Positions 1 to 6,204 of a stretch of DNA of 27,113 nucleotides are shown here, piece after piece. The DNA is taken from positions 1 to 27,113 of the forward strand of contig CAKRXU010000036.1 of the NCBI GenBank assembly GCA_934424575.1, read 5' to 3'. This DNA is from an uncultured Blautia sp. GTDB taxonomy: Bacteria > Bacillota > Clostridia > Lachnospirales > Lachnospiraceae. Below the pieces are notes generated by a model. It had not been told where the DNA came from, made no database searches, and worked only from the letters and a program-made list of their open reading frames with translations. Positions within the stretch are counted from its first letter, which is position 1, and each line of letters begins with the position of its first letter. The position numbers and the translations under genes were made by a program.

Positions 1-260
1 ATATCATACTGTTTTCCCGTAGCATCATTGGCATAGATATCAAGTCTCACAGATCGTCCAAACAGATTTCCTATTGTTAGCTGTGTAACCGATTTTGTCA
101 CAGATAAATCGTTTCTCTTTAATATTATTCTCAAAAGTTCTTCTGTACATTCTAAATCGCCCGAAAAAACCTGGGTCATAAAAGTATCATCCATTAACGT
201 AAATTTATTAATGACCTCCATACGCTCTGCATTCTTTTCTTCCAGATTTAATACCTGCAT
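1..260 (-). CDS. Rpn/PD-(D/E)XK nuclease-family protein, N-terminal part (cut by window edge)
   Basis: This is an open minus-strand frame that begins at the ATG at 258-260 and runs off the left edge, leaving about 86 visible residues. The N-terminus reads MQVLNLEEKNAERMEVINKF, followed by LMDDTFMTQVFSG and later VRLDIYANDATGKQYD. This is the usual opening of the PDDEXK_2/Rpn group, where the Asp of the LDIYAND segment belongs to the nuclease core. Members are often annotated as transposase-like but act as recombination-promoting nucleases. A GGAG ribosome binding site lies 5 nt before the ATG, and a strong promoter is 20-50 nt upstream. The catalytic E-x-K part is outside the window, so activity cannot be judged. 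No inverted repeats or transposon ends are visible beside it. Confidence 0.72.
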   Translation of the reverse strand, partial: MQVLNLEEKNAERMEVINKFTLMDDTFMTQVFSGDLECTEELLRIILKRNDLSVTKSVTQLTIGNLFGRSVRLDIYANDATGKQYD

Positions 261-280
261 CTTCTCTCCTTCTTTTCTAT

Positions 281-309
281 ATTATATCTACTATTGATTT
301 TTCATACAA
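281..309 (-). promoter_or_regulatory. SigmaA promoter of the Rpn-like gene
   Basis: On the minus strand, TTGTAT (304-309) and TATAAT (281-286) are separated by exactly 17 nt. The -10 hexamer is a perfect consensus and the ATG at 260 follows about 20 nt downstream, with the GGAG site between. Confidence 0.7.
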
Positions 310-355
310 CTATATTTTAATATCTCATCCCAAAGTCATAATAGATGGCATCACT

Positions 356-1024
356 TTAATTTTGCACCTTGTCTTTTAATAACTGATAAATCGCTCTCCC
401 ATCTTCTCTTCCAAATTTATGTAATGCGCCTGTATACAACGCCTTCTTTCCCATTTTTCCTTTTACACTCATAAACTCAATGATATCTGCCGATTGTTCT
501 TCATACACTGTTCCCACCAAGATATTCTTTAATTCACTTTGTATCTTCTTCCGTTCCTCTATCCTTGCACTTTCTGCCGCCAGATCCAATAATACTTTTC
601 TGTTCTGTAATTTTTTTCTCCGTTCTGCATCTTCCGGTGCATGAAATAACATGAGCGCATTTTCTATATTTCCAGCTTTTACAATCTGTACCTTCTTTGC
701 CTTTACATCAGCACTAAAAAAATCAATAACCGCCTGAAATCCTTTGTCATTACTTATAATTGCAATCTGATTTTCTTCTCTTTCACTAATGATTCCACAT
801 TCTACTGCAATATAAAAATCAAGCGCATTTTTCCCTGTCCCTTTTAATTTTACAACTCGAAATTCACATCCGCTCTCTTTTATCTCATGCATATAATCGT
901 ATCGTATTTTCTGGCAACAGCTACTATAAAAAATTATCAATGTATCTTCCCTGCACAATACATCAGCTCCTTTTAATCCATTAGAACCATTGACATTTTC
1001 ATAATCAACTAATATCGTTGGCAT
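356..1024 (-). CDS. PIN-like domain protein (putative RNase fold)
   Basis: This is a protein of about 222 residues whose first 120 residues look like the PIN-like (PF18475-type) domain. It opens MPTILVDYENVNG, with the acidic residue after the first beta strand, and continues with LDFYIAVECG and IAIISNDKGFQAVI, which carry further conserved Asp residues expected in the metal site. The C-terminal half is charged and helical. PIN-fold proteins usually cut RNA, but no substrate can be read here. I chose the ATG at 1024 because the family begins at MPTILVDYEN and because GAGGTGA, a long match to the anti-SD, precedes it. An in-frame ATG at 1057 with AAGGA upstream would add 11 residues and is a real alternative. 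The gene has its own promoter overlapping an inverted repeat, so it is probably not simply part of the guaA transcript. Confidence 0.75.
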   Translation of the reverse strand: MPTILVDYENVNGSNGLKGADVLCREDTLIIFYSSCCQKIRYDYMHEIKESGCEFRVVKLKGTGKNALDFYIAVECGIISEREENQIAIISNDKGFQAVIDFFSADVKAKKVQIVKAGNIENALMLFHAPEDAERRKKLQNRKVLLDLAAESARIEERKKIQSELKNILVGTVYEEQSADIIEFMSVKGKMGKKALYTGALHKFGREDGRAIYQLLKDKVQN

Positions 1025-1096
1025 GAAATATTTCACCTCTGCTTTTCTTCTTTGCATTACAATTCCTTATTTCGTTTTATCGTATCGTATATACGT

Positions 1097-1125
1097 ATAT
1101 TAATATAAAATAAATTGCATGTCAA
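1097..1125 (-). promoter_or_regulatory. SigmaA promoter of the PIN-like gene
   Basis: On the minus strand, the consensus TTGACA (1120-1125) and TAATAT (1097-1102) are separated by 17 nt. The -35 box sits inside the left arm of the inverted repeat at 1114-1146, so a protein or RNA structure at that repeat could block it. Confidence 0.75.
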
Positions 1126-1146
1126 TCCGAAATACTGACATGCAAT
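1114..1146 (-). terminator. 11-bp inverted repeat: terminator of guaA-xre and/or operator
   Basis: ATTGCATGTCA (1114-1124) and TGACATGCAAT (1136-1146) are perfect inverted repeats around an 11-nt loop. Read on the minus strand, the hairpin lies 40 nt past the XRE stop codon and is followed by the AT-rich run TTATTTTATAT, which fits an AU-rich intrinsic terminator. The same DNA contains the -35 box of the next gene. A dual role as an operator for the XRE protein encoded just upstream is plausible but inferred. Confidence 0.5.
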
Positions 1147-1185
1147 CTATTATTGGTCATAATAATATAATCTATTATAATAAAA

Positions 1186-1521
1186 TCAACTTTCCTGTAA
1201 TGCAGTTAAATATCCAAGCATTCGCTCTTTTTGTCTGATTGGCAATCTCCTGTAACATTCCAGGACAAACGCTTCCTCCTTATTCACCGCAAATAAATTA
1301 TCTACTTTCCCGCTTGTATCGCTAATACCCTCTGCTAACAATTCATACGGTGTAACTTTCAACACTTCACATATCTTCAATATCTTATCTGCTGATGGAT
1401 TCGTTTTCTTTCGTTTCCAATCACTAATCGTACTTTGAGAAATCCCCGTTTGCTCTGAAAATTCTTTCTGGGTCATATCCGTTTGGCTGAGCAAATAGAA
1501 AATTCTCTCGCTGATAACCAA
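1186..1521 (-). CDS. XRE-family helix-turn-helix regulator
   Basis: This 111-residue protein has a classic Cro/CI-type HTH at about residues 10-60: MTQKEFSEQTGISQSTISDW covers helices 2-3, followed by a PSADKILKICEVLKVTPYEL segment. The short C-terminal tail (RLPIRQKERMLGYLTALQ) may be a dimer helix; no sensor or peptidase domain is present. The start is TTG at 1519-1521. Its AGGAG site overlaps the TAG stop of guaA, so translation is probably coupled to guaA. Downstream is a hairpin that overlaps the promoter of the PIN-like gene, the most obvious candidate target. The ligand is unknown. Confidence 0.85.
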   Translation of the reverse strand: MVISERIFYLLSQTDMTQKEFSEQTGISQSTISDWKRKKTNPSADKILKICEVLKVTPYELLAEGISDTSGKVDNLFAVNKEEAFVLECYRRLPIRQKERMLGYLTALQES

Positions 1522-1532
1522 AAAGAGTACTC

Positions 1533-3110
1533 CTATTCAAACTCAATCGTTCCCGGTGGCTTGCTGGTCAGATCGTAGAATACGCGGTTAACTCCCTTAA
1601 CTTCGTTAATAACACGATTCATAACCCTGTTCAGTACCTCATACGGAATCTCAGCGGACTCTGCGGTCATGAAGTCGATGGTCTTGACTGCGCGGAGTGC
1701 AACTGCATAATCGTAGGTTCTGAAGTCGCCCATGACACCTACGCTTCGCATATTGGTGAGGGCTGCGAAGTACTGGTTTGGCATCCAGGATGGGTCTTCG
1801 CCGTGTTCTTTCTTGTAGTCGGCGGCTGCTTTGTCGACTTCTTCACGGTAGATGTAGTCTGCGTCCTGAACGATGCGTACTTTCTCTTCGGTTACTTCTC
1901 CGATGATACGGATTCCAAGGCCCGGGCCCGGGAATGGCTGACGGAATACCAGTCTTTCCGGAATTCCAAGCTCCAGTCCGGCTTTGCGGACTTCGTCTTT
2001 GAAGAGGTCACGGAGCGGTTCGATGATTTCTTTGAAATCTACGAAATCCGGAAGACCGCCTACGTTGTGGTGAGATTTGATCACTGCGGATTCTCCGCCA
2101 AGACCGCTCTCTACAACGTCAGGATAGATGGTTCCCTGTGCGAGGAAATCCACTGCTCCGATCTTCTTTGCTTCTTCTTCGAAAATACGGATGAACTCTT
2201 CACCGATGATCTTACGTTTTGCTTCAGGCTCTGTAACGCCTGCAAGCTTGTCGTAGTATCTCTGCTGTGCATTGACACGGATGAAGTTCAGGTCGAACTG
2301 GCCGTTTGGTCCGAATACGCCCTCTACTTCATCGCCTTCGTCTTTACGAAGAAGACCGTGGTCTACAAATACGCAGGTAAGTTGCTTACCGATCGCTCTG
2401 GAAAGAAGTCCTGCTGCAACGGAAGAATCAACTCCACCGGACAGTGCGAGGAGCACTTTGCCGTCGCCGACTTTTTCACGGATTTCTTTGATGGTGTTTT
2501 CAACGAAAGCATCCATCTTCCAATCTCCGGCACATCCACAGACACCAAGTACGAAGTTGGACAGCATGGTCTTGCCTTCTACGGTGTGAAGTACTTCCGG
2601 ATGATACTGGATCGCATAAAGCTTCTGATCTGCATTTTCAGCTACCGCTACCGGACAGTCTGCTGTATGTGCAGCGATCTCAAATCCCGGTGCCGGTTTG
2701 GAAATGTAGTCTGTATGGCTCATCCATACGATTGTCTTATTGGATACATTTTCAAAAATCCTGGAATCTGTCTTATCAACAAGAAGTTCTGTCTTACCAT
2801 ATTCGCTGACTTCGGCTTTTTCAACCTTACCGCCAAGGACATGCATCATAAGCTGTGCGCCGTAGCAAAGTCCCAGTACCGGAACGCCAAGTTCAAACAG
2901 TTCTTTCTGGTAAGTCGGTGAATCTGCCTCATAGCAGCTGTTCGGACCGCCGGTGAGGATAATTCCCTTAGGATTCATCGCTTTGATCTTCTCAAGATCG
3001 GTCTTGTAAGAATAGATTTCGCAGTATACGTTACATTCTCTGACGCGTCGCGCAACCAGCTGATTGTACTGACCGCCAAAATCAATGACAATAACTAATT
3101 CTTTTTTCAA
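1533..3110 (-). CDS. guaA: GMP synthase (glutamine-hydrolysing)
   Basis: GuaA converts XMP to GMP using glutamine and ATP, the last step of guanine nucleotide synthesis in the cytosol. The 525-residue protein has full family length. A class I glutamine amidotransferase domain occupies about residues 1-190, with nucleophile Cys82 in GLCYGAQ and the partner His/Glu in YHPEV. An ATP-pyrophosphatase domain follows with the P-loop LSGGVDSSV. The C-terminal dimerisation domain carries FRQPFPGPGLGIR and ends KPPGTIEFE. The start is TTG (3108-3110), supported by AGGAGG 6-7 nt upstream. The gene is followed after 11 nt by the XRE regulator. The leader from the predicted start site is only about 40 nt, too short for a purine riboswitch. 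Confidence 0.98.
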   Translation of the reverse strand: MKKELVIVIDFGGQYNQLVARRVRECNVYCEIYSYKTDLEKIKAMNPKGIILTGGPNSCYEADSPTYQKELFELGVPVLGLCYGAQLMMHVLGGKVEKAEVSEYGKTELLVDKTDSRIFENVSNKTIVWMSHTDYISKPAPGFEIAAHTADCPVAVAENADQKLYAIQYHPEVLHTVEGKTMLSNFVLGVCGCAGDWKMDAFVENTIKEIREKVGDGKVLLALSGGVDSSVAAGLLSRAIGKQLTCVFVDHGLLRKDEGDEVEGVFGPNGQFDLNFIRVNAQQRYYDKLAGVTEPEAKRKIIGEEFIRIFEEEAKKIGAVDFLAQGTIYPDVVESGLGGESAVIKSHHNVGGLPDFVDFKEIIEPLRDLFKDEVRKAGLELGIPERLVFRQPFPGPGLGIRIIGEVTEEKVRIVQDADYIYREEVDKAAADYKKEHGEDPSWMPNQYFAALTNMRSVGVMGDFRTYDYAVALRAVKTIDFMTAESAEIPYEVLNRVMNRVINEVKGVNRVFYDLTSKPPGTIEFE

Positions 3111-3158
3111 GGCTTGCCTCCTGTTTCCTATATAATCTCTCTTTTGAATCTGATTCTC

Positions 3159-3187
3159 ATTATAAATGAGTAAATCTACTTTTACAA
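3159..3187 (-). promoter_or_regulatory. SigmaA promoter of guaA
   Basis: On the minus strand, TTGTAA (3182-3187) and the perfect TATAAT (3159-3164) have a 17-nt spacer. Transcription would start near 3152, giving a leader of roughly 40 nt before the TTG start. Confidence 0.75.
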
Positions 3188-3277
3188 CGTCTAATTGCTC
3201 ACTGGAATGAATTTTTTTATTCTTCCAAAAGAAAATTTATTTCTTCTTTAGAAAAGCATCACTCTTTCTTCAATCTC

Positions 3278-3311
3278 TCATCACAAATTCATCACAGATT
3301 CCCGGTATAGT
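3278..3311 (+). promoter_or_regulatory. Orphan plus-strand promoter with 11-nt direct repeats (response-regulator type)
   Basis: TCATCACA occurs at 3278-3285 and again at 3289-3296, exactly 11 nt apart. TATAGT follows at 3306-3311, 9 nt after the second repeat, and there is no good -35 box. This geometry is typical of PhoB/OmpR-family activator boxes, but no plus-strand gene follows until 5038. The rest of the gene-free stretch 3111-3425 holds the guaA promoter and the two hairpins listed separately. Confidence 0.4.
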
Positions 3312-3322
3312 AATAAGCAAAT

Positions 3323-3340
3323 AAAGCGAATGCTTTTTTA
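3323..3340 (+). terminator. Small hairpin with T-run just after the orphan promoter
   Basis: AAAGC, a GAAT loop and GCTTT form a 5-bp hairpin followed by more T residues, up to about 3339. It lies within 15-30 nt of the predicted start of the orphan promoter, so it would stop most transcripts early. The stem is short, so the call is weak. Confidence 0.3.
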
Positions 3341-3364
3341 CATATATTTTTCTTTTTCATACTC

Positions 3365-3384
3365 GCCGGGCACAGACGCCCGGC
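3365..3384. terminator. GC-rich hairpin in the guaA-DUF4832 intergenic region
   Basis: GCCGGGC (3365-3371) and GCCCGGC (3378-3384) pair around a 6-nt loop. On the plus strand it is followed by a pyrimidine run ending in five T residues. On the minus strand, in the direction of the DUF4832-like gene, the sequence after it is not T-rich. It may end the orphan plus-strand transcript or act as an RNA-stabilising 3' hairpin for the minus-strand gene. Confidence 0.4.
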
Positions 3385-3425
3385 CCTCCTTCTTTTTGGA
3401 TCTTTTTTGCATTCTCTCTGTTCTC

Positions 3426-4790
3426 TTATTTCCAGAGATAATTTTTTCCTTCCTGATATAAGGTATTCATTGCCAGACGAACACCCGCTTTCTCTGTCAT
3501 AGGATCTTCAATTCCGATAGAAAGATGATATCCCTTTTTCAGAAGACTGTTCAGTTTTTCTGTCTTCAGTGTGGTTGATGTTGATATTTCTTCTCCCGGA
3601 AGCACAGACGACACTTTTATTTCGATATTTTTCTTTTCGACAAGTTTTCCCTTCTCATCTTCAATATAAATATATACCGGCCAGTCTTTGTATAACGGTG
3701 CCACTCCTGAATTTTCCCATATGAGCTTCAGACTGCTGCTGTTTCGGGTGCTTTTTAGCTCTGCCTTTGAAATCCACAGACGATACCCCATGTTTTTGAG
3801 GACTTCTTTGTATCCTTCTGCATAATCCTCATCCGGGATCTTCGGTCCCAGAAAGGTTGTATGTGCTTCACGGATCATTTCTACAGTCTCTGACAAATCT
3901 GTGTCCATCATCTCCTCCATCGAGAAAGAACTTGTAAATTCTCCGCCGGACGGTGCGGTTTTCCAGAAATCCTTCATGGACACCATTGCATTTTTTTCAC
4001 CTGTCTGATCATACTCACCGCCATTGCTGATCCAGTCAAGCCAGCTCTGGGTTCCCTGTGGATGTCCGGTCATATCATTATATAACCCGAATCCATGTTT
4101 TTTTGCAGCAGCAAATGGTCTCCGCATAAGAATCTTGGCATCCGGAAAGGCCTCCATCCATGGGAGAATATATTGTTCTCTTATATCTTCTCTCGGAATC
4201 CTCTGAATTCCCTCGCTGTAGTTTACATGCCACTCTCCCCAATGTCCAAGGCTTCCAAGCTCAATATAACTGATCAGTCCATCCTGCCCCAGGTGCTCTC
4301 CAAGTGCCCTGACTGCCTGCTCATGACAGGAAATGATCGTCGGATTGTTATAATCCGGAGCAAAACCTTTTCCATATCCTCCGGCATACCATTGACCGGC
4401 TTTTCCACTTTTTTCGTACAGCCATTCCGGTATGTCCAGATGCTCTTCCTGTCCCGGAATATCACAGACAAATCTTAATACCAGATGCTTTCCCTCGCTT
4501 TTCCATCGTGCGAGCTGATTTTTTTTCTCGATGGCCTCCCAGTCATAAACATCCTCCTCTGGTTCCAGTTCTGCCCAGGTAATGTCCATATACAAAAGAG
4601 AAATGTCTTCCGAAACTTTATCATACCAGGCATTTCTCGCATATCCCATAAGTGGATTTCCAAAAACCGCCTGGCTTTCCTTATATTCTTTTACTGTCTT
4701 TTGTCTGCTAAGCCAGAACATTTCCACTCCTGCTGCCAATACCACTGTCAGAATCACGGTCAGACACAGTATTGCTCTTTTTTTAATCAT
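3426..4790 (-). CDS. Membrane-anchored DUF4832-like putative glycoside hydrolase
   Basis: About 454 residues from the ATG at 4790. A basic start (MIKKR) is followed by one hydrophobic segment ending near VEMFWL, an uncleaved anchor or signal peptide. The body matches what I know of DUF4832 proteins: a TIM-barrel-like domain with GNPLMGYARNAWY, MDITWAELEPEEDVYDW and SYIELGSLGHWGEWH, whose Glu residues are candidate catalytic acids, then a C-terminal beta-rich domain (LKLIWENSGVAPLYKDWPVY). No substrate is known. The frame is open to an ATG at 4862, but the predicted transcript starts only about 7 nt before it, so ATG 4790 (GGAG 6 nt upstream) or ATG 4814 is more likely. It is divergent from the kinase-exporter pair. 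Its role may be remodelling of surface glycan, perhaps the one made by the operon at 11-27 kb; this is inference. Confidence 0.65.
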   Translation of the reverse strand: MIKKRAILCLTVILTVVLAAGVEMFWLSRQKTVKEYKESQAVFGNPLMGYARNAWYDKVSEDISLLYMDITWAELEPEEDVYDWEAIEKKNQLARWKSEGKHLVLRFVCDIPGQEEHLDIPEWLYEKSGKAGQWYAGGYGKGFAPDYNNPTIISCHEQAVRALGEHLGQDGLISYIELGSLGHWGEWHVNYSEGIQRIPREDIREQYILPWMEAFPDAKILMRRPFAAAKKHGFGLYNDMTGHPQGTQSWLDWISNGGEYDQTGEKNAMVSMKDFWKTAPSGGEFTSSFSMEEMMDTDLSETVEMIREAHTTFLGPKIPDEDYAEGYKEVLKNMGYRLWISKAELKSTRNSSSLKLIWENSGVAPLYKDWPVYIYIEDEKGKLVEKKNIEIKVSSVLPGEEISTSTTLKTEKLNSLLKKGYHLSIGIEDPMTEKAGVRLAMNTLYQEGKNYLWK

Positions 4791-4875
4791 CCTGTTCTCC
4801 ATTATACTTATCATACGTCTCCCAGCGGCTTCAAAGATCCTGCCCCGGATATCCGTATCCATCTCAGTTTGTAAT

Positions 4876-4904
4876 ATTTTACCCTGAGCAGATGCTTATT
4901 GCAA
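4876..4904 (-). promoter_or_regulatory. SigmaA promoter of the DUF4832-like gene
   Basis: On the minus strand, TTGCAA (4899-4904) and TAAAAT (4876-4881) are separated by 17 nt. The predicted start site near 4869 leaves almost no leader for the ATG at 4862, which argues for a downstream start codon. Confidence 0.6.
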
Positions 4905-4910
4905 GAACAA

Positions 4911-4938
4911 CGTTACTGTTCACGGTAACAGAATAACG
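4911..4938. promoter_or_regulatory. Inverted repeat between divergent promoters (candidate operator)
   Basis: CGTTACTGTT and AACAG-AA-TAACG form an imperfect 10-bp inverted repeat around a short centre. It lies between the -35 boxes of the two divergent promoters, where one regulator could control both. The regulator is unknown. Confidence 0.35.
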
Positions 4939-4968
4939 CAGCTTTCCCTCTTTTTTGAAGTTATTTTC

Positions 4969-4997
4969 TTGTATGAGATTTTGCCGGATGTTATAAT
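4969..4997 (+). promoter_or_regulatory. SigmaA promoter of the PqqD-HprK kinase and ABC exporter
   Basis: TTGTAT (4969-4974) and a perfect TATAAT (4992-4997) have a 17-nt spacer. The leader ends in an AAAGGA site, a T-run and ATG, closely resembling the leader of the S26-like gene at 9084. Confidence 0.75.
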
Positions 4998-5037
4998 TCT
5001 TTCTGTATAAAACTGTACTTTCAGAAAGGATTTTTTT

Positions 5038-6204
5038 ATGTTCAAATGTCAAGAAGGCTATACCCTTCGTAAAATAAAAGGTGTCAGTTACATTCTTCCT
5101 TTCGGACAGCAGATTGCCGACCAGCGCAAAGGAACCATCCTGAACGAAACCAGTGCTTTTCTGTGGAATGTGATCCAGCATAATGAAGGTGCCAACCTGG
5201 AAATGCTGACAGAAATGCTTGCTCGCAGATATGGACTTGAGGAGGAGGATTTTCCCATGCTCCGCGAAGACATTCTTGATTTTCTGCAACAGTCGCAGTC
5301 CATGGGAATGCTGACCGAAACTTTTCGTCTTCAGTCGGAAGAAGCCTCCTTATGCATCCTGATCGCAGGGCTTCGCCTTCACTTCCATGGTGCTTCACAG
5401 CTTTTCTCCGGATACTTCGATAAGTTCCGCGAAATGAATCCTGCGAAAGATGCAGACCAGGAAATTGAGTTTTTTACAACTCCGCCGACCAGCAAATCTT
5501 ATGGGAAAGTCCTCCTTCGCAATTCAGATATGACAATTTTTGAAAACACCGATCGCTATGTGGTTCTTTTTCCGCAGATGTCAAACATTCATCAGGTACA
5601 TATGAGCCTGGACGGAAGTTACGTGAGATTCTACTGTACTCCGGAAACCTCTGAAACGGCACAGGAAAATATTTTTCATGCGATCCGGCTCTTTTTCCTG
5701 TTCGTTGCACAGAAGCACGGGAAATTCGCCATTCATTCCGCATCGATTCTTTATAAAGAAAAAGCATGGCTGTTCTCCGGACATTCCGGTATGGGTAAAT
5801 CAACACACACCAAAATGTGGCATGATCTACTGCAGACCCCATATCTGAACGGGGATCTCAATCTCCTTGGCGTGGAATCCGGCAAAATCATCGTCTACGG
5901 GATTCCATGGTGCGGAACTTCCGGGATTTATACGACCACCGATCATGAGCTTGGCGGTATCGTCCTTCTCGGACGCGATCCGGAGAAAGATTTTCTTCAG
6001 GAGCTGACTCCTTCGGAAAAAATCATCCGGGTTATGCAACGCATGATCTCCCCTTCCTGGAAAGAACGATTCTTCTCCATGAACCTTGACTTTGCAGAAA
6101 AAATTGCCGGACAGGTACCGATCCTGCATCTGCTCTGCACCAGAAATCCATCTGCTGTTTATACAGTTCAAAGGGAAATAGATGCTCTGGAGGAACCACA
6201 ATGA
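5038..6204 (+). CDS. PqqD-HprK fusion: peptide-binding domain plus HPr-kinase-like P-loop kinase
   Basis: This is a 388-residue protein. Residues 1-95 look like a PqqD/RRE peptide-binding domain (EGYTLRKIKGVSYILPFG, LNETSAFLW, then a helical part ending GMLTE), clearly similar to the stand-alone PqqD-like protein at 9528-9791. The C-terminal half is HprK-like: HSASILYKEKAWLFSG leads into a Walker A, GHSGMGKST (about 248-256), then LNGDLNLLG and GIPWCGTSG. Kinases of this group occur in RiPP clusters, where some lasso-peptide kinases phosphorylate serine, and in the HprK-related A systems described from sequence by others. A PqqD domain fused to the kinase suggests that it binds a leader and modifies an attached core. 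It is not canonical HprK, which has a different N-terminal domain and acts on HPr. Its stop overlaps the exporter start by 4 nt (ATGA), so the two proteins are co-expressed. Confidence 0.82.
   Translation: MFKCQEGYTLRKIKGVSYILPFGQQIADQRKGTILNETSAFLWNVIQHNEGANLEMLTEMLARRYGLEEEDFPMLREDILDFLQQSQSMGMLTETFRLQSEEASLCILIAGLRLHFHGASQLFSGYFDKFREMNPAKDADQEIEFFTTPPTSKSYGKVLLRNSDMTIFENTDRYVVLFPQMSNIHQVHMSLDGSYVRFYCTPETSETAQENIFHAIRLFFLFVAQKHGKFAIHSASILYKEKAWLFSGHSGMGKSTHTKMWHDLLQTPYLNGDLNLLGVESGKIIVYGIPWCGTSGIYTTTDHELGGIVLLGRDPEKDFLQELTPSEKIIRVMQRMISPSWKERFFSMNLDFAEKIAGQVPILHLLCTRNPSAVYTVQREIDALEEPQ

Noticed and set aside
1803..2921. A 372-codon open frame on the plus strand opposite guaA
   Set aside because: It is fully antisense to guaA, whose motifs are unmistakable. 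The frame's translation is Cys/Phe-rich with no recognisable domain, and no ribosome binding site was found.
3111..3158. Purine riboswitch before guaA
   Set aside because: The predicted leader is only about 40 nt, and no purine aptamer core could be seen, so there is no room for the three-way junction.
3426..4790. PelA hydrolase displaced from the Pel operon
   Set aside because: The sequence resembles DUF4832 proteins, is about 6 kb from the operon's end behind unrelated genes, and lacks a deacetylase domain. A glycan-cutting role is possible, but calling it PelA is not supported.
4791..4862. The ATG at 4862 as the start of the DUF4832-like protein
   Set aside because: The -10 box ends about 14 nt upstream, leaving almost no leader or Shine-Dalgarno. 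The residues before 4790 are polar and would precede a normal signal anchor, so ATG 4790 or 4814 is preferred.
5038..6204. Canonical HPr kinase/phosphorylase (carbon catabolite control)
   Set aside because: The N-terminal domain is PqqD-like and the gene sits with an exporter, so only the P-loop kinase part is shared with HprK.
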